Shown: one piece after another, positions 7,180 through 15,334 of the stretch
Layout: each line of letters begins with the position of its first letter
How positions within the stretch are numbered: position 1 is the first letter of the stretch
From: an uncultured SAR324 cluster bacterium
GTDB taxonomy: Bacteria > SAR324 > NAC60-12
Direction: 5' to 3'
DNA length: 24,325 nt
Assembly: GCA_902513935.1 (NCBI GenBank)
Contig: CABXOR010000027.1
Coordinates: 1 to 24,325, forward strand
Notes under the pieces: model-generated
What the model was told of the DNA's origin: nothing
Seen by the model: the letters and a program-made list of their open reading frames with translations, nothing else
Databases searched by the model: none
Translations under genes and position numbers: made by a program

Positions 7180-8289
7180 TTAATGCCAGCGGTATAATCT
7201 CAAACCCAGCGCGAAACAAACACCTCCTATCCCAAATAAGCCAATAGCCGGTTGGATGGCTTGAGTCAGTCCGATTCCTTCCGTTATTACTCCACGTAAC
7301 GAATTGGTTAGTATCGTTAATGGAAGTACCTCAACATAAGGAATGAGCCAGTCCGGAAAGTTGTGGTAACTGAAAAATATTCCGGAAAGGATGAACATTG
7401 GCAGGGTCACGCTGTTAATCAAACCGTTGCCGCTTTGCGTATTTTCTGCTCGGGATGAAATGAGAACGGCAATTCCGGCAAAAGCACTGTATCCACTCAA
7501 AAAAATCAAAGACAGTGCCAGGAGACTCCCCTGAATTGTAATATCAAAATAGAAGTGTGCAAAAACATAAAGTAAAACCAGTTCTGCGGCACTGATAAAC
7601 ATGCGGTTCAAACCGTGCGAGAGCAGGAAAACTGATTTCTTTAGTGGAGTGGCAACCATCCGGCGCAGTAATTTTTTGAGACGTAACTCAATTAAATTCC
7701 AGCCGATTCCCCACAAACATGCATTCATGATGGAAATGGCCATCAAACCCGGAATCAAAAAATCAATATAGCGGATGCCGATTGTGGTCAAAGGCAGGAC
7801 TTCCGTTTTTCGATTTAAAGATTTTTGCTTCCGGAAAGCTGTCTCTAAAAGTAAATAAGTCAGCCGTGCATCTGTATTGTTTGGATCAAAGCGAAAACGC
7901 AAATCTCTTTCCGGGCTGCCTTCGATCCAGAGTGCAATTTGTCCTCTTTTGAGAGCAAGTATCGCTGCATCTTCTGACATGACAAGGAAACGAAAGTGTG
8001 CCTGTTCTCCATGCTTCTCGCCTACTTTCCACTCAAGTCCGGATTCTCTGCTATACTTAGCGGATGCAGTTCCTGTTTTATTAAGCAGCCATTCAGGAAC
8101 CAAGTAAACCTCTTCCTGATTTTCTGCAACAACTGCAATATTCCGCTCAATCTCACCTTTGTTAGCAAAGGCAATTCCCAAAATCCAAGCCATCAAAACC
8201 GGGAACCCAAAAGACCAGAACACGACGCCCGGTTCCCTGAAGAATAGTTTGAATTGAGAAATAACGAGCCTGAAAAGCATCTTATTCAT
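7180..8289 (-). CDS. ABC-2 type transporter permease
   Basis: 369 residues with the ABC-2 layout: one N-terminal membrane helix (about 15-42), a large extracytoplasmic domain (about 43-165), then five helices from about 170 to 365. The helix after the ectodomain (IDFLIPGLMAISIMNACLWGIG) and LINSVTLPMFILSGIFFSY are typical of YhfM/NodJ-like ABC-2 exporters. The ATG at 8289 is preceded by GGGAGG at 7-nt spacing and overlaps the ATPase stop by 8 bp, indicating translational coupling. With that ATPase it should form an exporter; substrate unknown (antibiotic, lipid or polysaccharide are common for the class). Confidence 0.9.
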   Translation of the reverse strand: MNKMLFRLVISQFKLFFREPGVVFWSFGFPVLMAWILGIAFANKGEIERNIAVVAENQEEVYLVPEWLLNKTGTASAKYSRESGLEWKVGEKHGEQAHFRFLVMSEDAAILALKRGQIALWIEGSPERDLRFRFDPNNTDARLTYLLLETAFRKQKSLNRKTEVLPLTTIGIRYIDFLIPGLMAISIMNACLWGIGWNLIELRLKKLLRRMVATPLKKSVFLLSHGLNRMFISAAELVLLYVFAHFYFDITIQGSLLALSLIFLSGYSAFAGIAVLISSRAENTQSGNGLINSVTLPMFILSGIFFSYHNFPDWLIPYVEVLPLTILTNSLRGVITEGIGLTQAIQPAIGLFGIGGVCFALGLRLYRWH

Positions 8290-9202
8290 CCAAATGCCTC
8301 CCGCTCATGGCCAGGAACAAATCATCAAGAGTACGCCTGCGGCACTCAAGGGAAGTCAAAGAAGCTGTAGAAAATTTTATCAAATCTAAAAAATCTGGCA
8401 ATGTTTCTGAAATACTTTTTACTATCAAAAGTCCCTGTCCACTTTCTGCATGCCACTGGTAGCTAAGTACTCCGGAAAGAGCTTTTGCCCGTTCAATTGG
8501 AAATGTTCCATCAATCGCATATTCAATTAAATCCCCCTCGCTGAATTTTTCCAGCAATTGACTTAAAGAACCTTCTACGAGAATTTTACCCTGATCCATC
8601 ATCACGATTCGTTCGCAGAGAAATTCTGCTTCCTCCATGTAATGTGTGGTGAGAATCAATGTGGTTCCGGTTGCCTTAAAATCTTCGAGGATTTTCCAGA
8701 GATCGCGCCTGGCGTTCGGATCAAGGCCGGTTGTAGGTTCATCGAGAATGAGGATTCGGGGCCGGGATAGAATTGCAATACCCAGGGCGAGACGCTGCCG
8801 TTGTCCTCCGGAAAGCTGGACAACCCAGGTTTTGCGCTTACTTTCGAGCTGAATGATCTTGAGGACCTCGTTTGTACACTTCTTTTCAAGATGATAAAAA
8901 CTGGCAAAAAGCCAGAATGTTTCTTCTACGGTCAAACGGTCCTGAAACCTTGTTTCCTGCAGGGCAAGGCCTATTTCCTGACGCAAAAAACTTTCATCAC
9001 TTTGCCAGGTTTTTCCAAGGATCAATATTTCGCCGGAATCTGGAGTTTGAACGCCTTCTATCATCTCCACCAAAGTTGTCTTGCCAGCACCGTTTGGTCC
9101 AAGCAAGGCCACCGCTTCTCCGGATTCAACCCGTAAATTGACGTTTAAAACCGCATCAACGTCTTTAAAGGATTTGCAGACGTTCCGGACTTCAATCGTC
9201 AT
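8282..9202 (-). CDS. ABC-2 transporter ATP-binding protein
   Basis: 306 residues from the ATG at 9202. Walker A GPNGAGKT (35-42), signature LSGGQ (130-134), Walker B ILILDEP (150-156) with Glu155, and switch His in LTTHYMEEAE. The C-terminal ~80 residues form the DrrA/CcmA-like extension ending TLDDLFLAMSGRHLDE. The frame stays open to an ATG at 9244, which would overlap the flavin reductase gene by 29 bp; 9202 is preferred since it begins MTIEVRNVCKSF, as in the family, 13 bp after that stop. It powers the permease encoded immediately downstream. Confidence 0.92.
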   Translation of the reverse strand: MTIEVRNVCKSFKDVDAVLNVNLRVESGEAVALLGPNGAGKTTLVEMIEGVQTPDSGEILILGKTWQSDESFLRQEIGLALQETRFQDRLTVEETFWLFASFYHLEKKCTNEVLKIIQLESKRKTWVVQLSGGQRQRLALGIAILSRPRILILDEPTTGLDPNARRDLWKILEDFKATGTTLILTTHYMEEAEFLCERIVMMDQGKILVEGSLSQLLEKFSEGDLIEYAIDGTFPIERAKALSGVLSYQWHAESGQGLLIVKSISETLPDFLDLIKFSTASLTSLECRRRTLDDLFLAMSGRHLDE

Positions 9203-9215
9203 AGAATTTTCCCGA

Positions 9216-9719
9216 TCATCCGCCGTAAAAAGTCTTTTCACCAAGGTCCTTCAGCAACAGAGTTGCCTCATCTGCACGACCTTCCGGTTTCTGGGTTACT
9301 CCTGCATCAACGACTTCTCCCACAAAAATGGAATGGTCTCCTTCCTCCACAGTTTTTACAAGTCTGCATTCAACGAAAGCAGGTGTGTTCTCCAAAACTG
9401 GTGCTCCGGTACTTCCTGCACGAAAGGGTTCGCCGCTGATGTTTTGTCCGTCTCTTTCAGCCGGTTTGAAAAACGCATAGGCCGCACCCTGTTGCCCCTT
9501 GCCCAAAACATTGAGTGCAAAATTTCCTGCTGATTTAATAATGTCATGTATCTGGGAATCAGCTTTAACGCCGACAGCAACCAGGGGTGGTTTGAACGAA
9601 GCCTGTGTGACCCAGTTCACAGTAGCAGCAGAAATTCGTCCATCTTTGTCTTCGGCTGTTATAACGTAAAGTCCATAAGGAATCATCCGCAATGCGGTTT
9701 TTTTAACATTCTCATCCAT
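9216..9719 (-). CDS. Flavin reductase-like FMN-binding protein
   Basis: 167 residues matching the flavin reductase domain family: MIPYGLYVITAEDKDG, AATVNWVTQASFKPPLVAVGV, the middle FALNVL and the late EGDHSIFVGEVVDAGV. These bind FMN and use NAD(P)H, either supplying reduced flavin to a monooxygenase or acting as diflavin partners; no monooxygenase is nearby. An excellent Shine-Dalgarno AAGGAGG lies 4 nt before the ATG. It is the first gene of a tight set with the ABC ATPase and permease (gaps 13 bp and overlap), so co-expression is likely, though the functional link is unclear. Confidence 0.88.
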   Translation of the reverse strand: MDENVKKTALRMIPYGLYVITAEDKDGRISAATVNWVTQASFKPPLVAVGVKADSQIHDIIKSAGNFALNVLGKGQQGAAYAFFKPAERDGQNISGEPFRAGSTGAPVLENTPAFVECRLVKTVEEGDHSIFVGEVVDAGVTQKPEGRADEATLLLKDLGEKTFYGG

Positions 9720-9760
9720 AAGGCCTCCTTTTGAGAAAAATAGAAAATAGTTGAAACTGC

Positions 9761-9790
9761 AGTGTTTCAGAAATGAGTTAGATTTGTCAA
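9761..9790 (-). promoter_or_regulatory. Weak promoter candidate for the flavin reductase / ABC operon
   Basis: On the minus strand a perfect -35 TTGACA (9790-9785) is followed after 18 bp by AACACT (9766-9761), only 3 of 6 to the -10 consensus. Position fits, about 40 bp before the start codon. Confidence 0.3.
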
Positions 9791-9882
9791 GTTAAGTTGG
9801 CGAGACACTTGGATTTTGCACATATTCACTTCGGTAGTTTAGCAGAAAATATTCCGCAGCGAACTATACATTTTGATCGGTG

Positions 9883-10887
9883 TCAATCAGCAGGCTTAAG
9901 TAAAATTTTTCCAATGTGGGTACTGCTTTCCATCAGGCGATGTGCTTCTGACGCTTGTTTGAGCGGAAATGTTTGATGGATGATCGGTCGGATAGCTCCG
10001 GATTCCAGCAATGGCCAGACGTTTTTTTGCAGGGCTTGAGCGATTTTAGTTTTTTCTTCAACGCTGCGGGGTCGCAAGGTGGAGCCGGTCAAGGTTACAC
10101 GTTTGAGTAGTAAGGAGCGAAAATCAACTTCTGCTTTGCTGCCCTGCATCAGAGCGATTTGCACTAACCGACCTTCGTCGGCCAGCAACCGGATGTTTTT
10201 TGGAAAGTATGGGCCGCCAACCATGTCAAGAATCACATTTACGCCTTTTCCTTCAGTCAAGCGTTTGATTTCTTCGGAGAAATTCTGTTCTCTGTAATTG
10301 ATGGCAGCATCGGCACCAAGATGATTACAAAACTCACATTTATCCGAAGTTCCTGCAGTGGTGTAAACAGTTGCCCCAAAAGCTTTTCCGAGTTGAATGG
10401 CAGTTGTTCCTATTCCACTGCTGCCACCGTGTACCAACAGACTTTCTCCGGCTTTGAGTTGTCCACGTTTAAAGACATTTGTCCAGACGGTGAAAAAGGT
10501 TTCCGGAATTCCAGCGGCATTTACTAGCGAAATTTTTTCCGGAACCGGCAAGCAAATCGAGGCTGCCGCCAGACAATATTCCGCATAACCGCCGCAGGTC
10601 ACGAGGGCACAAACTTCAGAATTGATAGGGGGCTCGCTGACGTTTTGACCCAGACTCACTACAGTTCCCGAAACCTCCAGTCCGGGAACATCGGTTGCGC
10701 CGGGAGGCGGTGGATAAAGCCCTTTACGCTGCATCACGTCCGGACGGTTGACTCCCGCAGCCTCGACCTTAATCAATACTTCACCGGGGCCTGGTTCCGG
10801 AACCTGCATCGAATACAGTTTTAATACTTCAGGATCCCCATATTTTTCGTTCTGAATGTAGTTCATTGATTGTGGTATGTTGTTCAT
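9883..10887 (-). CDS. Quinone oxidoreductase, PIG3 type (zinc-less MDR family)
   Basis: 334 residues of the medium-chain dehydrogenase/reductase fold. The N-terminal GroES-like half has PEPGPGEVLIKVEAAGVNRPDVMQR and the PIG3-typical GLYPPPPGATDVPGLE; the Rossmann half has the nucleotide motif VHGGSSGIGTTAIQLGKAFGA. Catalytic zinc ligands are absent, as in NADPH:quinone reductases. The expected reaction is NADPH-dependent reduction of a quinone or enone. The ATG at 10887 follows CGGAG at ~5-6 nt; a second in-frame Met lies 7 residues in. It is 58 bp downstream of ogt on the same strand. Confidence 0.92.
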   Translation of the reverse strand: MNNIPQSMNYIQNEKYGDPEVLKLYSMQVPEPGPGEVLIKVEAAGVNRPDVMQRKGLYPPPPGATDVPGLEVSGTVVSLGQNVSEPPINSEVCALVTCGGYAEYCLAAASICLPVPEKISLVNAAGIPETFFTVWTNVFKRGQLKAGESLLVHGGSSGIGTTAIQLGKAFGATVYTTAGTSDKCEFCNHLGADAAINYREQNFSEEIKRLTEGKGVNVILDMVGGPYFPKNIRLLADEGRLVQIALMQGSKAEVDFRSLLLKRVTLTGSTLRPRSVEEKTKIAQALQKNVWPLLESGAIRPIIHQTFPLKQASEAHRLMESSTHIGKILLKPAD

Positions 10888-10945
10888 GAAAACTCCGAAA
10901 ATAAAGTAAACTTAGTCAACTGTATCAATATGACCTTATTTCTTT

Positions 10946-11476
10946 TTAAAATTTTTTTGTGCCAGATTGAGTTGTGATTTGCTCCAACTTTAACAATCGT
11001 TTTTTAATCGGCAGCCCGCCGGCATATCCGACAAGCTCTCCATTACTTCCAATTATACGATGACAGGGAATTATGATTGCCATCGAGTTAGCGCCGTTTG
11101 CAGCGGCAACTGCCCTGACTGCTTTTTCATTCTTTATATTTTTGGCCAGTTGCAGATAAGATGAGGTGATTCCATAAGGAACATTTAATAAAGCTTCCCA
11201 GACACTTTTTTGAAAATCTGTTCCGACCACTTGTAGAGGGACTTCAAACTCTTTTCTGTTGCCATGAAAATATTCATCAAGCTCCCCCCGGGTTTTTTCT
11301 ATTATTTCAGAGTCTTGTTCTATAAAATCAGAATTTAATCCTTTTTTAATTCTTTCATCAACAGTTGTTCTCATTTTTCTGTATCTAAAATCAAGCAGAC
11401 AAAGTTTGCCTTCAAAGGAACCCAAAATCAGCTCGCCGATTTTGGTTTTACAATACTGTATGCTGATATGTTTCAT
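10946..11476 (-). CDS. ogt: Methylated-DNA-protein cysteine methyltransferase (Ogt type)
   Basis: 176 residues. The C-terminal domain carries the active site IIPCHRI with acceptor Cys138, the helix-turn-helix Arg finger in KAVRAVAAANGAN (Arg121), YGITSSY and the closing GYAGGLPIKKRLLKLE. The N-terminal ribonuclease-like domain is short, and there is no Ada-type domain, so this is the stand-alone repair enzyme transferring a methyl from O6-methylguanine in DNA to itself. No clear Shine-Dalgarno precedes the ATG. Ogt and AGT are not separable here. Confidence 0.93.
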   Translation of the reverse strand: MKHISIQYCKTKIGELILGSFEGKLCLLDFRYRKMRTTVDERIKKGLNSDFIEQDSEIIEKTRGELDEYFHGNRKEFEVPLQVVGTDFQKSVWEALLNVPYGITSSYLQLAKNIKNEKAVRAVAAANGANSMAIIIPCHRIIGSNGELVGYAGGLPIKKRLLKLEQITTQSGTKKF

Positions 11477-11516
11477 GCTAGTTTGTCTAATTTTGTGTAC
11501 TTTAGTTAAACCATCG

Positions 11517-11570
11517 AAGCTGGAATATCAACATTTATGGTCTCAGAAGGTTGGGATATTTTTCCAGCTT
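11517..11570. repeat. Long-range inverted repeat between the MFS gene and ogt
   Basis: AAGCTGGAA (11517-11525) pairs perfectly with TTCCAGCTT (11562-11570); inside, TATC and GATA can extend it with a small bulge. No T-run follows on either strand. It lies in the 140-bp gap on the minus-strand transcript and could be an operator, RNA-processing site or weak terminator. Confidence 0.4.
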
Positions 11571-11616
11571 TAAAAGTTTCTTTGTTGACTTGCCGTTGTG
11601 TTATTGCACTTAAAAT

Positions 11617-12777
11617 TTACGAAGTTTTTTTGGATAGTAAATCCAGACACACAAATACCAATAACATCAGTAAGAGCACTGACAGCAGATAAAGAGGAAT
11701 CACTTCTAAACCATAGATTTTCGCAAGCACTCCTGCGAGCGATGGAACAATCATAATTCCAAAACTTGCCGCCGACATCTGCATTCCGATCGTATTTGCC
11801 TGATGCCGGAGCCCAACACGACTTGTTGTGCTGGAAACCAGTCCGGGAAAAATTGGAGCAATTGCAAAACCGGTCACTGAAATCCCAAGTATTGACGTCA
11901 ACTGTCCGGAGTTTGTCAACAAAAGTGCAGTCCCCAAAAACGCAAATGAAACACCTAGATAAATCAGTTCACTGTCAGCAATTTTTTTCGCATACACACC
12001 CGCTAGAATACGACCTAAAGTAAACATCGCCCAATAACTTCCAGTCACAACTCCCGCCACTTCCGGAGCAACACCGCGTGATTCTGTTAACAGCGAATAT
12101 ATCCATAGTCCCAATCCTAATTCCATGCCTGTATAAAGAAAAAAGATCAACATACTCAGCTGAGCTGGAATTGTTTTCAGCGTTTCCATGAGAGAGGCTT
12201 CACTCTCGTCATTATTTTCCTTGCTACCATTTAAGGTAGTGCCTTCCCAAATGTTTTTTGTTACAAAAAAAGTTACGGCAAGAATTCCCATTGCAATGGA
12301 AACGACAAAATATCCACTTTGCCAGTATGATGTCATGCTGATTCCCAAGGTCATGATAAAGGGCCCGGAAGTAATTCCAACGCCAAAACTAGCGTGTAAC
12401 CACTGCATCATGCGGTTGCTATGGTACTTTGCAATATAGGTATTGATACCAGTGTCAATAGCGCCTGCGCCGAGCCCGCCAATTAAAGCAAACATGACGA
12501 AAATCCACCAGGAACTGGTGTTGGCGTAAACAAACAAAGTGCTTGCCGTGGCCGTGCAACTTAGACTCAACAATTTCCCGATCCCTAAACGACGAATTAG
12601 CACGCCGCTCAAAAAGCTGGAAAGCATGTAGCCACTAGTACCGCAGACTAGGATGATTCCAATAGCATCGACAGGCAGTCCAAAATACTGACGGATTCCA
12701 GGCCATGCTACGCCCATGAGTCCGTCTGGTAAGCCCAGGGAAACAAAGGCAAGAAAAGAGATAATAATTAATCCCAT
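11617..12777 (-). CDS. Major facilitator superfamily transporter
   Basis: 386 residues with about 12 hydrophobic segments in two halves split by a polar loop (about 176-198). The N-terminus (SLGLPDGLMGVAWPGIRQYFG), the loop after TM2 (SGVLIRRLGIGKLL) and GAGAIDTGINTYIA resemble the fucose/glucose permease-like (FHS) branch. It probably moves a small solute by proton coupling; the substrate cannot be predicted. The start ATG has no clear Shine-Dalgarno. Gaps of ~140 bp on both sides suggest separate transcription. Confidence 0.88.
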   Translation of the reverse strand: MGLIIISFLAFVSLGLPDGLMGVAWPGIRQYFGLPVDAIGIILVCGTSGYMLSSFLSGVLIRRLGIGKLLSLSCTATASTLFVYANTSSWWIFVMFALIGGLGAGAIDTGINTYIAKYHSNRMMQWLHASFGVGITSGPFIMTLGISMTSYWQSGYFVVSIAMGILAVTFFVTKNIWEGTTLNGSKENNDESEASLMETLKTIPAQLSMLIFFLYTGMELGLGLWIYSLLTESRGVAPEVAGVVTGSYWAMFTLGRILAGVYAKKIADSELIYLGVSFAFLGTALLLTNSGQLTSILGISVTGFAIAPIFPGLVSSTTSRVGLRHQANTIGMQMSAASFGIMIVPSLAGVLAKIYGLEVIPLYLLSVLLLMLLVFVCLDLLSKKTS

Positions 12778-12924
12778 AGTTTTTAGGGAGAGTTTGTATG
12801 TGTTTTAATTAACAATTCTGGTCAGGATATTGAGTGAAATTTGGAGGAGTTGTTAACAAAAGTGCTGAGGGTTTCCCTGAGACATTTGCCAAAGGAACAA
12901 TATTTAGGAGCCCACTGTTTTTTT

Positions 12925-14232
12925 TCAATGGCCAAATATCCGTTCTTCCATTTTTTGGATTTGGCGTAAATGTAACCCCATCAGAATCATCAGCATAGCC
13001 TGGACTTCACCGTCCCGGAAATTGTTTTCAAAAAAACCGGCAACCATGAATCCGCTTACACCTGCAATTCCAGCCCAGAGGATTGAATTTTCAAAGCTGT
13101 AGGGAGTGGTTCGGTAGAGTGCTAAGATGCTTTGCCAGAAAAATATAATCAATATACTAAGGTATCCCAAAAAACCGAAAAGGCCGTAATTAATCCAGGT
13201 TTGCAGATAAATATTATGGACTCCGGCGCTGGCTTTGTTGTTAAAGCGATGTCCTGTGCGCTCAATAATTTTATCCCGGTAAACTGGCATTATTTCTGAG
13301 TCATTTCCATAACCGATTCCCAGCCAGAAATGATCCTGTATCGCAGATATTCCTGCTTCCCACATTAAAATACGATCCTGGTTAGATTGGGGCATGAAGC
13401 CGCTGATGAAGCGTTGCTGAAGGGCATCGACATGATTTGTTGGTGTGCGGTTTTGAAAAGAAGGCTCACTAAATTGTGAATAAAAATAAGTGCCACCTGC
13501 TATAACCAAAATGCTGAAGGCCAGCATAAATTTAGGTGAAAGTCGAAAAAGTAGAATAGTGATTGCGACAGCAGTTCCCAGCCAAATGCTCCGACCAAGT
13601 GAGGCCCCTATACCAAGCAGTACCAAAACTGCAATAATGGCCGTTACAAGACGGGCAAATGGACTCCAGCCTTTACAAAAAATGAGTGAACAAACCAAAG
13701 GAAAACAAAGCAATAAAAAACCACCATACGTCAGGTGGTGCGAGAAATTTCCTTTACCGTGAAAAACTGGACTTTCTGTTGAAGTTCCTGACGAAAATAG
13801 TGTAGTTAATTGTTGCCCTTCAGGACGCAGCCAGTCTACACCGGTAAAATACTGAATGATACCGTAAATTGAGATTAACATTACAAATCCAAAGAAAACG
13901 GACAGTAACTGTTCTTCATCAACGTCAGCTAATATTACCGCAAGCAATAAGGGCAGTAGCAAGCGCCAATTTGTACGGAGAGCCATCAGGTGCTCCGTTT
14001 CGTATGCATTCAGCAATCCGGAAAGTACTGCGGCAGCCATGAAAAATAAAATTGACCATAACAGTGGGTTCCTGAGTTGCGACATTTGGCGGTACCAGAT
14101 CCAGCTAATCGTGGTCATTAAATACAGGATTGTGATAGAGGCATCAGTACCGGCAATGCTGAAAGTGCTGCAAATGAATAAGAGATATAGGAAGAATTTA
14201 TTCCAGTTTTTAGTAGAAAAAAAACTGTTCAT
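12925..14232 (-). CDS. O-antigen ligase / polymerase family membrane protein
   Basis: 435 residues, about 11 to 12 membrane segments. It has the Wzy_C/O-antigen ligase pattern: a large periplasmic loop (about 255-335), an Arg in GIGASLGRSIWLG, and the conserved His motif GVHNIYLQTWINYGLFGFLGYL, as in WaaL. WaaL joins undecaprenyl-linked O-antigen to lipid A-core in the periplasm; the same fold also serves Wzy polymerases and PglL-type protein O-glycosyltransferases, so the acceptor is not certain. The start is 49 bp after gpsA. No other glycan genes are in the window. Confidence 0.85.
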   Translation of the reverse strand: MNSFFSTKNWNKFFLYLLFICSTFSIAGTDASITILYLMTTISWIWYRQMSQLRNPLLWSILFFMAAAVLSGLLNAYETEHLMALRTNWRLLLPLLLAVILADVDEEQLLSVFFGFVMLISIYGIIQYFTGVDWLRPEGQQLTTLFSSGTSTESPVFHGKGNFSHHLTYGGFLLLCFPLVCSLIFCKGWSPFARLVTAIIAVLVLLGIGASLGRSIWLGTAVAITILLFRLSPKFMLAFSILVIAGGTYFYSQFSEPSFQNRTPTNHVDALQQRFISGFMPQSNQDRILMWEAGISAIQDHFWLGIGYGNDSEIMPVYRDKIIERTGHRFNNKASAGVHNIYLQTWINYGLFGFLGYLSILIIFFWQSILALYRTTPYSFENSILWAGIAGVSGFMVAGFFENNFRDGEVQAMLMILMGLHLRQIQKMEERIFGH

Positions 14233-14281
14233 AGCTTTATAACAATTAACAAATTGGGATACTGTCTTAACAATCTAACTC

Positions 14282-15334
14282 TCAAACTTGTTTGTCAATC
14301 TTGCATTTTGCTAAATCCGGGACATACATTTCTTCAACCGGACGATCACGTTCCAGAAGTTTTTGCAAGGCCTGAGTACAGGAAACTCCTTGATGCAATA
14401 CTTGATAAACTGCGTTACAGATTGGCATTTCAATTTTGTGGCGCTCTGCCAATTCTTGAATCGAAACCGCGTTACGTACCCCCTCTACCACCGCACCGCC
14501 TGACGAGAGACAGTCTCCCAGCGAAAACCCCTGCCCCAGTTTTTCTCCAAGATTATGGTTCCTTGAAAGATTACCGGTTGCAGTCAAAACCAAATCTCCA
14601 ATTCCGGACATACCCATAAATGTTTCTGCAGATCCTCCCATTGCAGTTCCGAGCCGAGACATTTCTGCAATGCCTCTGCAGATTAAGGCTGCCCTTGCAT
14701 TCAGTCCCAGTTGCATTCCATCTGCAATTCCGGAAGCAATCGCAATCACATTTTTAATGGAACCACCCAGTTGTACGCCAATAAGATCAGTACTGGGGTA
14801 TATTCGGAAGCGATCTGAATGAAAGCACTTTTGAAGCAGATTGCCTGCTGTTTCGTCTGCACAGGCCAGTACTGAGGCAGATGGTAAATCCAAAGCAACT
14901 TCACGTGCAAACGTCGGTCCGGAAAGAACTGCTAATTTCGGCAGGTTGTCGAGTTCTTCCGCAAAGATTTCACTCATCAATGCCAGAGAATGCTGTTCAA
15001 TTCCTTTGCTAACAATGAGCAAAATATGTTCGGCAGTGATCTCCGGACGTATTTTTTTTGCAATTTCGCGGGTTAAGTGCGAAGGAGGTGCAGCGACGAG
15101 AATACGGGAATTCCGGACGATTTCAAGCAAATCAGTGCTGGCTCCAAGTGTTTCCGGAAGTAGAATATCCGGTAAAAAGGAGGTGTTGACGTGTTTCTGG
15201 AGGATGTCTTGTTTAGTTTCAGGTTCGCGGCACCAGAGTTGAACGGAGTTGCAGCTGCGGGCAAGCAGCCGTGCCAGGGCTGTCCCCCATGCCCCAGCAC
15301 CAATCACACCAATTTTTAAACCATCAGATCCCAT
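14282..15334 (-). CDS. gpsA: Glycerol-3-phosphate dehydrogenase [NAD(P)+]
   Basis: 350 residues from the ATG at 15334 (MGSDGLKIGVIGAGAWGTALA). It has the dinucleotide motif GAGAWG, VSKGIE, VLSGPTFAREVA and the catalytic-domain blocks GGSIKNVIAIASGIADG and FMGMSGIGDLVLTATG. It reduces dihydroxyacetone phosphate to sn-glycerol-3-phosphate for phospholipid synthesis. The frame is open to 15385 inside argH, but the extension (MLICKIIFLLHR...) is not family-like; the chosen start overlaps the argH stop by 11 bp, suggesting coupling. Length fits the family. Confidence 0.95.
   Translation of the reverse strand: MGSDGLKIGVIGAGAWGTALARLLARSCNSVQLWCREPETKQDILQKHVNTSFLPDILLPETLGASTDLLEIVRNSRILVAAPPSHLTREIAKKIRPEITAEHILLIVSKGIEQHSLALMSEIFAEELDNLPKLAVLSGPTFAREVALDLPSASVLACADETAGNLLQKCFHSDRFRIYPSTDLIGVQLGGSIKNVIAIASGIADGMQLGLNARAALICRGIAEMSRLGTAMGGSAETFMGMSGIGDLVLTATGNLSRNHNLGEKLGQGFSLGDCLSSGGAVVEGVRNAVSIQELAERHKIEMPICNAVYQVLHQGVSCTQALQKLLERDRPVEEMYVPDLAKCKIDKQV

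Noticed and set aside
11500..11610. Short minus-strand frame ending in DIPASMV between the MFS gene and ogt
   Set aside because: It has no start codon and overlaps an inverted repeat; no family resemblance.
12907..12932. Hairpin CCATTG/CAGTGG with an A8 loop after the O-antigen ligase gene
   Set aside because: The A-run is in the loop and no T-run follows, so it is not a normal terminator.
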